This document shows, in pieces, positions 9,866 through 17,667 of a DNA stretch of 64,000 bases (position 1 is its first letter; each line of letters opens with the position of its first letter). The DNA is taken from the NCBI GenBank assembly GCA_041391425.1, contig JAWKNZ010000005.1, forward strand, positions 186,001 through 250,000, written 5' to 3'. The notes below the pieces were generated by a model. That model worked only from the letters and a program-made list of their open reading frames with translations. It did not search any database and had not been told where the DNA came from. The DNA is from JAWKNZ01 sp041391425. Its GTDB lineage: Bacteria > Bdellovibrionota_B > Oligoflexia > Oligoflexales > JAWKNZ01. A program made the position numbers and the translations under genes.

Positions 9866-9919
9866 TGGAAGGATCTTATAAGAATGACTTCCAAAAATTT
9901 TGCAGCAAGGGTGTAAATA

Positions 9920-12265
9920 TTGTTAAAAAGCGAATCGGGCCGGGAAGATATGGCTGTAGACAAAATAAAAGTAGAAGATGGCAAAGGTGAGGAAACTCAC
10001 ACGAAAGAAAACGCCTCACGCAAAGACACAACACCGGATTATGATCAGCTTATTGCTAAAGAATACCTCCATTTAGTTGAAAATGTTAGACGCTATATAA
10101 ATGATCCTACCGCTGAAAAAGCGATCGAAAAATCATTTAATTTTGCAAAACAGCGCCACGGAAAGCAAAAAAGAAAATCAGGTGAGCCCTATATTATCCA
10201 TCCTGTCGCAGTAGCTAACATTCTGACAGAGCTTAGAGTCGATTTAGCTTCTTTAATTGCAGCCATCCTACATGACGTTGTGGAAGATACAGAAACTCCC
10301 TTAAAAGAAATCGAAGACGAATTTGGACCGGTAGTGGCATCACTAGTCGATGGATTGACTAAAATTGGAAAAATTAAATTTCAATCTACACAAGAAAAAC
10401 TCGCTGAAAATTTTCGCAAGATGGTCCTCGCTATGGCTAAGGACCTTAGGGTCATGTTGGTAAAAATAGCTGATCGACTCCATAATATGCGCACTATAGA
10501 ACACTTACCAGAAGCGAAACGCATGCGTATAGCCAAAGAAACTCTAGATATATACGCACCACTTGCAAGTAGACTTGGCATTTATGGCTTTAAGAATGAA
10601 CTAGAAGACCTATGTTTAAGACAAACCAAAGCGGAAATATATCAAGAGATTAAGAAAAAAATCGCCGCAAAAAAGGCAGAGCGCGATGCCTACATTGTCG
10701 AAGTACGCAATATCTTAGAAGACGAATTAAGAAAATATGGCTTTAAAAAATGTATCGTGTATGGACGTTCTAAACATTTTTATTCGATCTACAAGAAAAT
10801 GATGGATCGACAACTCGCTTTTGAAGATATCCACGATTTGTTTGCATTTCGAATCATAGTGGATTCTGTTAAAGAGTGCTACGAAGCTCTGGGCATTGTT
10901 CATTCGATATGGAAACCTATGCCAGGCCGCTTTAAAGATTATATTGCAATGCCAAAAGCTAACATGTACCAATCCTTGCATACGACAGTCATTCGGCCAA
11001 ATGGTGCACCTGCAGAAATACAAATTAGAACACAAGAGATGCATAATATCTGCGAATACGGTGTTGCTGCTCACTGGGCTTATAAGGAAAAACAACCAGA
11101 TAATAAAGAAACCGATTTAGAAAAATTTTCTTGGTTACGCCAAATTATGGAATGGCAAAGTGAGCTTAAAGATCCAGGTGAATTTCTTGAAGCTGTCAAA
11201 GTGGATCTGTTTGAAGATGAAGTTTTTGTCTTCACCCCTAAAGGGGATGTAATCCAACTCCACAGTGGTGCCACCGCTTTAGATTTTGCATTTGCAGTAC
11301 ATACTGGTGTCGGCTCCACAACAGTGTCGGCTAAAATAAATGGTAAAATCACCCCTCTAAGAACTGTGTTAAAGTCAGGGGATATCATTGAAATCAGTAC
11401 ATCTAAACATCAAAAACCTAATAAAGATTGGCTGAACTTCGTAACCACGTCAAAAGCTAAAAACAAAATTCGATCGTATCTTCGTAGCGAACAGCGAACA
11501 AAAAGCAAGCAAATGGGATCAGAGCTTTTAGAAGCAGAGCTCACCAATAGAAACCTATCACTAGAGAAGTTAGCTAAATCGAGTAGCGACACTGGAGCAT
11601 TGGTTAAAGCAGGCAAGGAAAGTAAACTTGACGACGTTTTGATTGCAATTGGTTATGGTAAGCTTAATGCTAGGGACTTAGTTGCCAAGGCTTTTCCTAG
11701 AAAAGATAATAAACAGAGCCTACGAGACGAAATTTCCATCCACGACTCAGATGAAGACGAACCTAGCACGCCACGTGAGCATCCTAAATCAAAATCTGGA
11801 ATTTTAGTAGGAGGTTTAGAAAATATATTAGTGTCTTTTGGTAGGTGCTGTTCACCACTTCCCGGAGAAGACATTGTTGGTTTTATTACTAGAGGTCGTG
11901 GTGTTACTGTACATTCCACGGATTGTAAAAAAATATTCGATCTAGATCCGGCACGTAAAATTAATGTCAGCTGGACAGACCCGAATGGGACGCCACAAAG
12001 TAACTATCTCTGTACCTTACAGGTTATAACTCAAGATCGTCATGGTGTACTTGCAGATGTGACTTCCGCAATTTCAGCTGCGGGCGCCAACATTACTAAA
12101 GCTCAAATTAAAGTAAAACCAGATATGAAAGGCCTCCTAGATTTTCATATTTCGTTAAGAAATTTTGAACAGTTAAAACAAGTCATGTCTAGAGTAGAAG
12201 CAGTACAAGGAGTTATCCAAATAACTCGCAAAACTAACAGCAAAGGGAATAGGAGCAGCAGATGA
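9920..12265 (+). CDS. rel: Bifunctional (p)ppGpp synthetase/hydrolase (Rel/SpoT type)
   Basis: This long RSH protein (781 residues from TTG 9920, preceded by AAGGG at 9906-9910; ATG 9950 is an alternative) makes and degrades the alarmone (p)ppGpp. The hydrolase HD domain looks intact (IIHPVAVANIL, ILHDVVEDTE, RLHNMRT). The synthetase domain has GRSKHFYSIYKKM and the RFKD of RFKDYIAMPKANMYQSLHT, the RxKD signature of bifunctional Rel/SpoT rather than the ExDD of RelA. IQIRTQEMH and AAHWAYKE follow, then a TGS domain (FVFTPKGDVIQLHSGATALDFAFAVHTGVG), a zinc-finger/CC region with RCCSPLPGEDIVG, and a C-terminal ACT domain. Confidence 0.94.
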   Translation: MLKSESGREDMAVDKIKVEDGKGEETHTKENASRKDTTPDYDQLIAKEYLHLVENVRRYINDPTAEKAIEKSFNFAKQRHGKQKRKSGEPYIIHPVAVANILTELRVDLASLIAAILHDVVEDTETPLKEIEDEFGPVVASLVDGLTKIGKIKFQSTQEKLAENFRKMVLAMAKDLRVMLVKIADRLHNMRTIEHLPEAKRMRIAKETLDIYAPLASRLGIYGFKNELEDLCLRQTKAEIYQEIKKKIAAKKAERDAYIVEVRNILEDELRKYGFKKCIVYGRSKHFYSIYKKMMDRQLAFEDIHDLFAFRIIVDSVKECYEALGIVHSIWKPMPGRFKDYIAMPKANMYQSLHTTVIRPNGAPAEIQIRTQEMHNICEYGVAAHWAYKEKQPDNKETDLEKFSWLRQIMEWQSELKDPGEFLEAVKVDLFEDEVFVFTPKGDVIQLHSGATALDFAFAVHTGVGSTTVSAKINGKITPLRTVLKSGDIIEISTSKHQKPNKDWLNFVTTSKAKNKIRSYLRSEQRTKSKQMGSELLEAELTNRNLSLEKLAKSSSDTGALVKAGKESKLDDVLIAIGYGKLNARDLVAKAFPRKDNKQSLRDEISIHDSDEDEPSTPREHPKSKSGILVGGLENILVSFGRCCSPLPGEDIVGFITRGRGVTVHSTDCKKIFDLDPARKINVSWTDPNGTPQSNYLCTLQVITQDRHGVLADVTSAISAAGANITKAQIKVKPDMKGLLDFHISLRNFEQLKQVMSRVEAVQGVIQITRKTNSKGNRSSR

Positions 12266-12693
12266 TAACTTATATAAAAATACTAGCTTTGACTGCAATC
12301 TTTAGCTTCGGATCAGTTCCGCTTGCTTTTTCATTTGGAGAGCCAAAGTATTCAAAAGTACACCTATCAATAAAGCAAGATAAAGATAGTACTAACAAAC
12401 TTATATTTCGAGTTAGCGCAGATGATACCATGCAACTTAGCTTTGTTAATGCACCTTGGGAGCTAAATCTAAAGACCATCGATACTCAACCTAATTTTAA
12501 GTTAGCTAAAGACAAATATACAGCAAAAGACTTAGATCAAGGGCTACCTGGCTTTGCAGTGCAAATTCCTACAAAAGAGTTGCAATCAGGTATTCTAGAA
12601 TACAGGTTGATTGCATTTATTTGCACCAAAGAAAAAACACGTTGTTATCGTGAAGTACATAAAAACACTGTCAATTTAAAAACTATAAAATAA
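12262..12693 (+). CDS. Small secreted protein of unknown function
   Basis: This 143-residue protein begins with a cleavable-looking signal peptide (ILALTAIFSFGSVPLAFSFG) and a predicted beta-rich mature part. Two cysteines near the C terminus are arranged as FICTKEKTRCY, spaced like a disulfide pair. I do not recognise the family; a DsbD N-domain-like or Ig-like fold is conceivable but not shown. Its ATG overlaps the rel stop codon by four bases, so it is translationally coupled to rel. A MITE has inserted exactly at its stop codon. Confidence 0.65.
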   Translation: MITYIKILALTAIFSFGSVPLAFSFGEPKYSKVHLSIKQDKDSTNKLIFRVSADDTMQLSFVNAPWELNLKTIDTQPNFKLAKDKYTAKDLDQGLPGFAVQIPTKELQSGILEYRLIAFICTKEKTRCYREVHKNTVNLKTIK

Positions 12694-12698
12694 TAAAC

Positions 12699-12817
12699 GT
12701 AACTATTCAGCGTATCTTTTCCCTTCAATATGTCGCTTGATACATCGTCATCCTCATATAGGTGACGGGCAGTCAAGGCTTTGAATCGATCAGATAAAAA
12801 ATACGCTGAATAGTTAC
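12699..12817. mobile_element. MITE, copy 1 (119 bp, IS66-like ends)
   Basis: Perfect 17-bp terminal inverted repeats GTAACTATTCAGCGTAT (12699-12715 and, inverted, 12801-12817) are flanked by a perfect 8-bp direct duplication TAATAAAC (12691-12698 and 12818-12825). The interior matches the copy at 17448-17611 apart from that copy's extra central palindrome. The GTAA terminus with 8-bp target duplication is typical of IS66-family elements, so an IS66-type transposase may move it in trans; none is in this window. The left duplication begins with the stop codon of the preceding gene. Confidence 0.88.
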
Positions 12818-12949
12818 TAATAAACCTACCCGACTCTTCACTGCACACAGAAAAGTTCGAACCTTAAAGCCATTAATCATCCGTAAATATGCTTTTCCTA
12901 AAATTGCACCCCTTTTCTTTAAAAATCTGAAAATAATTTACTTAACAAT

Positions 12950-13073
12950 TACACAAAGAAGTACCATTTTGTACATACTAACCAAAATGTAAGTACTTGA
13001 TTTTATGGTGGTTATTTGCCGATAATCATTTGTAACTCGTTTATAGACCGACCAGTGTCTAAGGAGAAGTTTT
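12950..13073 (+). promoter_or_regulatory. Redoxin promoter region with possible HxlR operator
   Basis: Near 12959-12996 the elements AAGTACC, TTTTGTACATACT and TGTAAGTACTTG form an imperfect dyad. AAGTACAC and TTAGTATATC also occur about 30-65 bases before the HxlR gene at 14732. HxlR-family repressors often bind TACT/AGTA dyads, so autoregulation plus control of the redoxin is plausible. AAGGAG at about 13061 is the ribosome-binding site. Confidence 0.3.
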
Positions 13074-13538
13074 ATGAAAGCAACAGAACTCGTCATTGAT
13101 AAATGGCTCAACACCACAGATGGATTTAAATTTAGTGTTTTTAATAATAGCATTAAAATTATTCATGCGTTTCAAATGCTCTGCCCTGGCTGTGTGTACT
13201 ATGGAGTTCCACAAACTGAAAGACTCTATAAAACATTCAATTCTGAATTTGTACAAGTCATTGGCCTTCATACTGTATTCGAAAATCACTATGCGATGCA
13301 GGACCATGCTTTAGAAGTTTTTATAAAGGAATGGAGGCTGTCTTTTCCTGTTGCCATAGATAAGAGGCTCGAAAATGAATGGATGCCAGAAACTATGAAA
13401 GCATATCAATTGCAAGGAACTCCAAGCCTAATAATTATTGATAATAAAGGAGAAATTAAAATGCTTCATTTCGGCCAAATAGATCACGACTATCTTGAAG
13501 AATTTATCAAAGACTTAATAAGCAAGTTGGTTGCTTAA
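13074..13538 (+). CDS. Thioredoxin-fold redoxin (TlpA/peroxiredoxin-like) with CPGC motif
   Basis: This 154-residue cytoplasmic protein (no signal peptide) has a thioredoxin-like fold. The redox motif CPGC lies in HAFQMLCPGCVYYGVPQ and the cis-proline in LQGTPSLIIIDNKGEI. It resembles the AhpC/TSA-TlpA group, here with two closely spaced cysteines. ATG 13074 has a strong AAGGAG site. A secreted protein gene and an HxlR regulator follow on the same strand, a context common for redox or electrophile-stress genes. Confidence 0.8.
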   Translation: MKATELVIDKWLNTTDGFKFSVFNNSIKIIHAFQMLCPGCVYYGVPQTERLYKTFNSEFVQVIGLHTVFENHYAMQDHALEVFIKEWRLSFPVAIDKRLENEWMPETMKAYQLQGTPSLIIIDNKGEIKMLHFGQIDHDYLEEFIKDLISKLVA

Positions 13539-13563
13539 TTATAACTTTTTGAGGAGACTAAGA

Positions 13564-14345
13564 ATGCTTTTAAAAAAAGACGTAAAATTAAAAATGGTAT
13601 TAACAAAATTAGCTGTTGCATCAGTGCTTTATACACCTTATGCAAACGCAGATGCAAATAAGAACAGTCCTGATAAACACAAAGGACACATCATCAGCAA
13701 AGGCTCTAGCAAAGTTTTACCTGAATTTGACATTCTACATGTAAAGGTGACAACAGTAGGAAGTGAATTAATTTTCCAACAACAAGTAAAAGGAAAAGCA
13801 GGCACGAAATATCCTAAAAAGGTTGGAAAAACAGCTGGGGCTGACGTCTACAGTTATGTATGGCCAACTAAGCTTGACAGCTCAGTCGTCGGATTTGAAA
13901 AAACGCGGGCACTCTGGCTTTAGCCCTCACAGTCCATCCAGACTTTGACGATACCCCACTCTATGATGAAGATGGCGATGGGAATAAAAAAAATGATGGT
14001 AATAAGTGGCACAGCCATTGGGTTGTTCTAGTACCAGACGATCAATGCGGCAAAGGCGCCTTAAAAGTACGCGATATACCTAAAGGTACAAAACCAAAGC
14101 TCCCTAAAACATGGCCAGGCCTCCCGATATTCATTGATAGCCCAGGATACCAATTTAGCTTACAATCAAGCGAAGTTATAGTTAAGGTGCCCTTGAAAGA
14201 CTTAGGTTTCCCTAAAGATTTTAATTTTGACGGTGTTACAGCTGGATTGAGAGTCAATCAACAAGTGCATGCACCATTATTATGTGTCGTTAATGTATTC
14301 GATATAGCCTCAGGCAATCTTTCTCTTCCAGGTAAGAGCAATTAA
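13564..14345 (+). CDS. Secreted protein of unknown function, frameshifted at an A-run
   Basis: Two frames join to about 260 residues. The first starts at ATG 13564 (GAGGAG upstream) with a signal peptide (LAVASVLYTPYANADA) and ends at a premature stop at 13923. The second continues without a start as GTLALALTVHPDFDDTPLYD, WHSHWVVLV and onward to TAA 14345. Adding one A to the A6 run near 13899-13904 gives an unbroken VVGFEKNAGTLALAL. The Asp-rich DFDDTPLYDEDGDGN segment looks like a metal-binding loop. I recall similar hypothetical proteins but can name no function. It lies 25 bases after the redoxin gene. Confidence 0.7.
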
Positions 14346-14520
14346 GTTCAGCAACAAGGTAAGGCTCTGATAATCAAGGTATTTTAAGGCAGTAAATTTC
14401 TTGATCAAAAAGAGCAAAACTATGAGGGCGTTATGTTAGAAAATGCGCTGACGTAAAGTTCTCATAGTATTAACCTATAGTAATCCATTAGTTAATTTTT
14501 CTAGATTTTACTGCCGTGTG

Positions 14521-14626
14521 ATAACCTATCTGACAGGATTTGCCTAAAAAATGTGAGAGAGTGGTATATATAATATAAAAGCGAACATTTTTTAGGCGTA
14601 ACATCTTTTCATAGGTTTTTGCCCCC
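14521..14626. repeat. Palindromic repeat, AACCTATC family (short form)
   Basis: This imperfect inverted repeat runs from AACCTATCTGACAGG to CATAGGTTTTTGCCCC, with inner arms around GCCTAAAAAATG and CATTTTTTAGGCG. The same outer and inner arms recur at 17349-17623 and 20566-20684. Confidence 0.65.
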
Positions 14627-14731
14627 ACTATTAGAGATAAAAAATATATGATAAAAATCAAAATAGGAAGTACACTTTATTTTCTAGATGTTAGTATATC
14701 ATGAAGTGGTGGTGCTAAAGTCGGAGTTAAG

Positions 14732-15049
14732 ATGGATCTCAAATCAACGAATATAAAAAGCATGGTAGAAGATATAGTCGGTTGTAAGTGGTCCTTAAGG
14801 GTCCTTGATCTTCTCGACCAGGGAGTAAATCGCCCAGGTGCTATGACAAGAGAGGTTGAAGGTTTAACGACAAAGGTATTAAATGAGCGTCTCAAAAAGC
14901 TTGTCCGTTATAAAATCATTTCTAAAATCACGTATAACGAAATCCCACCAAGGGTAGAGTATAAATTCACAGAGTTTGGTCTTGGTTTTTTAAAAATAAT
15001 ACAAGAAATACGTAAACTGGAAGAAAAATTTATTTCCATGGAAAGCTAA
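14732..15049 (+). CDS. HxlR-family (DUF24) transcriptional regulator
   Basis: This 105-residue winged-helix protein has the HxlR pattern: CKWSLRVLDLL, then RPGAMTREVEGLTTKVLNERLKKL as the recognition part, then the wing YNEIPPRVEYKFTEFG. Such regulators often sense electrophiles, quinones or disulfide stress through a conserved N-terminal Cys, which fits C18 in VGCKWS. It likely controls itself and the redoxin upstream. Confidence 0.88.
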   Translation: MDLKSTNIKSMVEDIVGCKWSLRVLDLLDQGVNRPGAMTREVEGLTTKVLNERLKKLVRYKIISKITYNEIPPRVEYKFTEFGLGFLKIIQEIRKLEEKFISMES

Positions 15050-15066
15050 TTAAAGGGTATCAAACT

Positions 15067-15251
15067 CTAGGGCGTGTTGACGTTTCATTTCCTACTACGA
15101 GCCAAACCCTTGAGTCACAACGTTGTCAGGGTTTCAAAAATTATCCTCAATGTACATCTAGTACACCTCCGGTAATTTTTGAAACCCTTCCTAGCTGCGA
15201 CTTTCAAGTATTTGTCTCTCGCTACGAAAATGAAACGTCAACACGCCCTAG
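15067..15251. repeat. Long inverted repeat with GTACAT-like core (CTAGGGCGTG family)
   Basis: The ends CTAGGGCGTGTTGACGTTTC... form a near-perfect inverted repeat of about 25 bases. Further inside, GGGTTTCAAAAATTA pairs with TAATTTTTGAAACCC, and the centre reads TGTACATCTAGTACA. The whole 185-base element can fold into one long stem. A partial copy of the end is at 6954-6967. Confidence 0.85.
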
Positions 15252-15276
15252 AAAAAAGTTCTAAATTGCTAAATTT

Positions 15277-16260
15277 TTAATAGCGAGGATTCTGATGCCA
15301 TGCCCATGCAGTTTTAATTATATTTCTCAGATTTGAATGTTGTGGATTGAATCCCAACATATCGGTAGCTTTGTTATTAACTGCATAAAGCTCGGCAGGA
15401 TCACCATCACGGGCATCAACAAATTGATATTTAACATTAACACCAGTCACATGTTCAACTTCTTCTAATATTTGTAAATTCGAATACCCAATTCCTGAAC
15501 CTAAATTAACAGCATGAAAGTATCCATCTTCTTGATTTTGCAAAAATATTGCTGCTTTCATATGAGCATCCGCGAGATCTGTTACATGAATATAATCTCG
15601 CACGCAAGTCCCATCTTTTGTGGGGTAATTATTACCAAAAATAGATACCGACTCGCCATTTTTTGTTTTAAGCAAAATATTTGCAATCAGGTGGGTTTCA
15701 GGAGAGTGGCTCTCACCGATCTCTCCAGAGAGATCAGCACCACAGGCATTAAAATACCTCAACGCCAATGCCTTCAATTTATACGCGCGGCAAAAATCAT
15801 CAATCATAAATTCGCATATAAGTTTGGTTCTACCATAGGGAGACATTGGCCTTAACAACGTACTTTCCTCAATAGGAAGAGACTTCGGAGTTCCATAAAC
15901 AGCGCAGCTACTTGAAAATACCAAAGTTGGCTTTTCTTTCCTGCGCATTAAAACTTCCAACAAAGTTTTAGTGCCAATAACATTGTTATCATAATATAAC
16001 GCTGGTTTTTCTACAGATTCTGCAACTAATGCATTAGCCGCATAATGAAAGACAGCATCTGGTTTGATGGCATCCAAAGCATTTGCTAGCGGCACAGCAC
16101 GACGCACGTCTCCTTTAATAAATTCTTGACAGTCTGCTATCGATTCTCGATGCCCTGCAGACAAATTGTCATACACATAACATTGGTGTCCTTGCCTAGA
16201 CGCTTCTTTAACAAAATGAGAGCCTATATAGCCTGCACCACCAATTACAAAAAATTTCAT
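15277..16260 (-). CDS. galE: UDP-glucose 4-epimerase
   Basis: This extended short-chain dehydrogenase of 327 residues interconverts UDP-glucose and UDP-galactose for surface polysaccharide. It shows the NAD-binding GGAGYIGS at residues 7-14, the catalytic Ser region FSSSCAVYG, the YxxxK motif YGRTK, and ALRYFNACGAD, typical of GalE. It starts three bases after the arginase-family gene stop, so the two are probably co-transcribed although their functions are not obviously linked. Confidence 0.93.
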   Translation of the reverse strand: MKFFVIGGAGYIGSHFVKEASRQGHQCYVYDNLSAGHRESIADCQEFIKGDVRRAVPLANALDAIKPDAVFHYAANALVAESVEKPALYYDNNVIGTKTLLEVLMRRKEKPTLVFSSSCAVYGTPKSLPIEESTLLRPMSPYGRTKLICEFMIDDFCRAYKLKALALRYFNACGADLSGEIGESHSPETHLIANILLKTKNGESVSIFGNNYPTKDGTCVRDYIHVTDLADAHMKAAIFLQNQEDGYFHAVNLGSGIGYSNLQILEEVEHVTGVNVKYQFVDARDGDPAELYAVNNKATDMLGFNPQHSNLRNIIKTAWAWHQNPRY

Positions 16261-16263
16261 ACC

Positions 16264-17316
16264 CTATACCTCACACCGACCAAATTTTGAAAAGATGGCC
16301 GCCCCGCAAAGTTTATAAAGAATTCTAGCACCAACATTACCATTCCACTCGTCATTTGGCATCGGGCTAGCCACTTCACATAAGTCAAAGCCAATGATTT
16401 TTTTTCCAGCTAGTGCAAGGCGTTCAAGTAAAAAAATGGCTTCCTCAAAAAGGAGCCCACCAGGAACTGGAGTCCCGGTTCCTGGACATAAGGAAGGATC
16501 AAGGCCATCAATATCAAATGAAATATAAACATGTTCAGGTAACTTACCGATTATTTCGTCAATAATTGCTGCATAATTTTCTCCGCAAGCCTTTCTTTCA
16601 AATAATTTTTGTGAAAAATAAACTTCAGAACGCTTCCCTAAATCCATTTGTTTTTGGGATTCTACAGCACTAAAGTCTCGGATACCAATATGAATTATCT
16701 GTTTTATAGCTGAAAAATCGCGTAGGCAATTATACATGATAGATGCATGCGACCAATGAAACCCTTCATAGGCCTCCCTAAGATCGAAATGAGCGTCAAT
16801 ATGCAAAACAGCAAAATTATCATAAACCTCAGCCAGCGCTTTCAATAAACCATAAGGTGCAGAGTGATCCCCTCCTATAACAGATACCAATTTATTTTTT
16901 TGTAAATACGTCTTAGCTTGTTTATAGACCAACTCATTGACTTGCGCTCCAATATCATTGATAGACTCAGTAGCGGCTTTCTGAAGCTCGTCTGAACAAT
17001 GCAGCGAGAAATCATTTTTTTTAGTTTTTGCAACATTATTTAACCGACGAATGTCTTCTGCCCGATCAGCCAATAATAATATACCTTTCAAATATGGCTT
17101 TCCAAAAATCAGATCCTCTAAGTCTAGCTGATGGCTCGCCTTTAATATCAGTTCCGGTGCAAATTCAGCTCCCGAACCATATGAGGCTGTTACATCAAAA
17201 GGGACAGGAAGGAGAACTAATTCAGTCTGAGATAAAGGTACATCCAGCCCAAAAATACCGCTTGATGGATCTGGAGGGTTGCCATCTATTAAATCTTTAA
17301 AATCACTCATTTTCAA
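16264..17316 (-). CDS. Arginase/agmatinase-family ureohydrolase
   Basis: This 350-residue protein belongs to the binuclear Mn ureohydrolases, which release urea or formamide from guanidino or formimino substrates. All metal motifs are present: GGDHSAP, HIDAHFDLR and SFDIDGLDPSLCPGTGTPVPGG. The latter is shared by agmatinases, arginases and formimidoylglutamases, so the substrate is unclear; agmatinase (polyamine synthesis) is my best guess. It is the first gene of a pair with galE. Confidence 0.82.
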   Translation of the reverse strand: MKMSDFKDLIDGNPPDPSSGIFGLDVPLSQTELVLLPVPFDVTASYGSGAEFAPELILKASHQLDLEDLIFGKPYLKGILLLADRAEDIRRLNNVAKTKKNDFSLHCSDELQKAATESINDIGAQVNELVYKQAKTYLQKNKLVSVIGGDHSAPYGLLKALAEVYDNFAVLHIDAHFDLREAYEGFHWSHASIMYNCLRDFSAIKQIIHIGIRDFSAVESQKQMDLGKRSEVYFSQKLFERKACGENYAAIIDEIIGKLPEHVYISFDIDGLDPSLCPGTGTPVPGGLLFEEAIFLLERLALAGKKIIGFDLCEVASPMPNDEWNGNVGARILYKLCGAAIFSKFGRCEV

Positions 17317-17348
17317 TTCTTCCTAAAAATACCCTTTTAAAAAGGGTG

Positions 17349-17623
17349 AAACCTATCAGATAAGGCTGGTTTAAAAAAACATGAAGAGATAGTACATTTA
17401 TTACAGTGGTATATACTTTTTTAGGCCTAACACAACATAATAGGTTTGTAACTATTCAGCGTATCTTTCCCCTTCAATATGTCGCTTGATATATCGTCAT
17501 CCTGAGTGAAACGAAGGATCTCGAAATTGCGAAATAGATCCTTCGTTTCACTCAGGATGACGGGCAGTCAAGGCTTTGAATCGATCAGATAAAAATACGC
17601 TGAATAGTTACATAGGTTTTACT
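17349..17623. repeat. Palindromic repeat (AACCTATC family) split by a MITE
   Basis: The left arm AAACCTATCAGATAAGG begins at 17349 and the inner arm CTTTTTTAGGCC lies near 17417-17428. The right arm ATAGGTTT is duplicated on either side of the MITE at 17448-17611 because it served as the insertion target. Confidence 0.7.
17448..17611. mobile_element. MITE, copy 2 (164 bp, IS66-like ends)
   Basis: It has the same 17-bp terminal inverted repeats as copy 1 (17448-17464 and 17595-17611), flanked by a perfect 8-bp duplication ATAGGTTT (17440-17447 and 17612-17619). Compared with copy 1 the centre contains an extra palindrome of about 50 bases, built of the dispersed CCTGAGTGAAACGAAGGATC unit in inverted orientation. 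Confidence 0.9.
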
Positions 17624-17667
17624 CTTCCTAATATGTTGAATAGGCCAAACATCAATCTTCTCACTTG

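Noticed and set aside
10381..11919. Several minus-strand open frames inside rel
   Set aside because: They are antisense to well-conserved rel domains and match no family.
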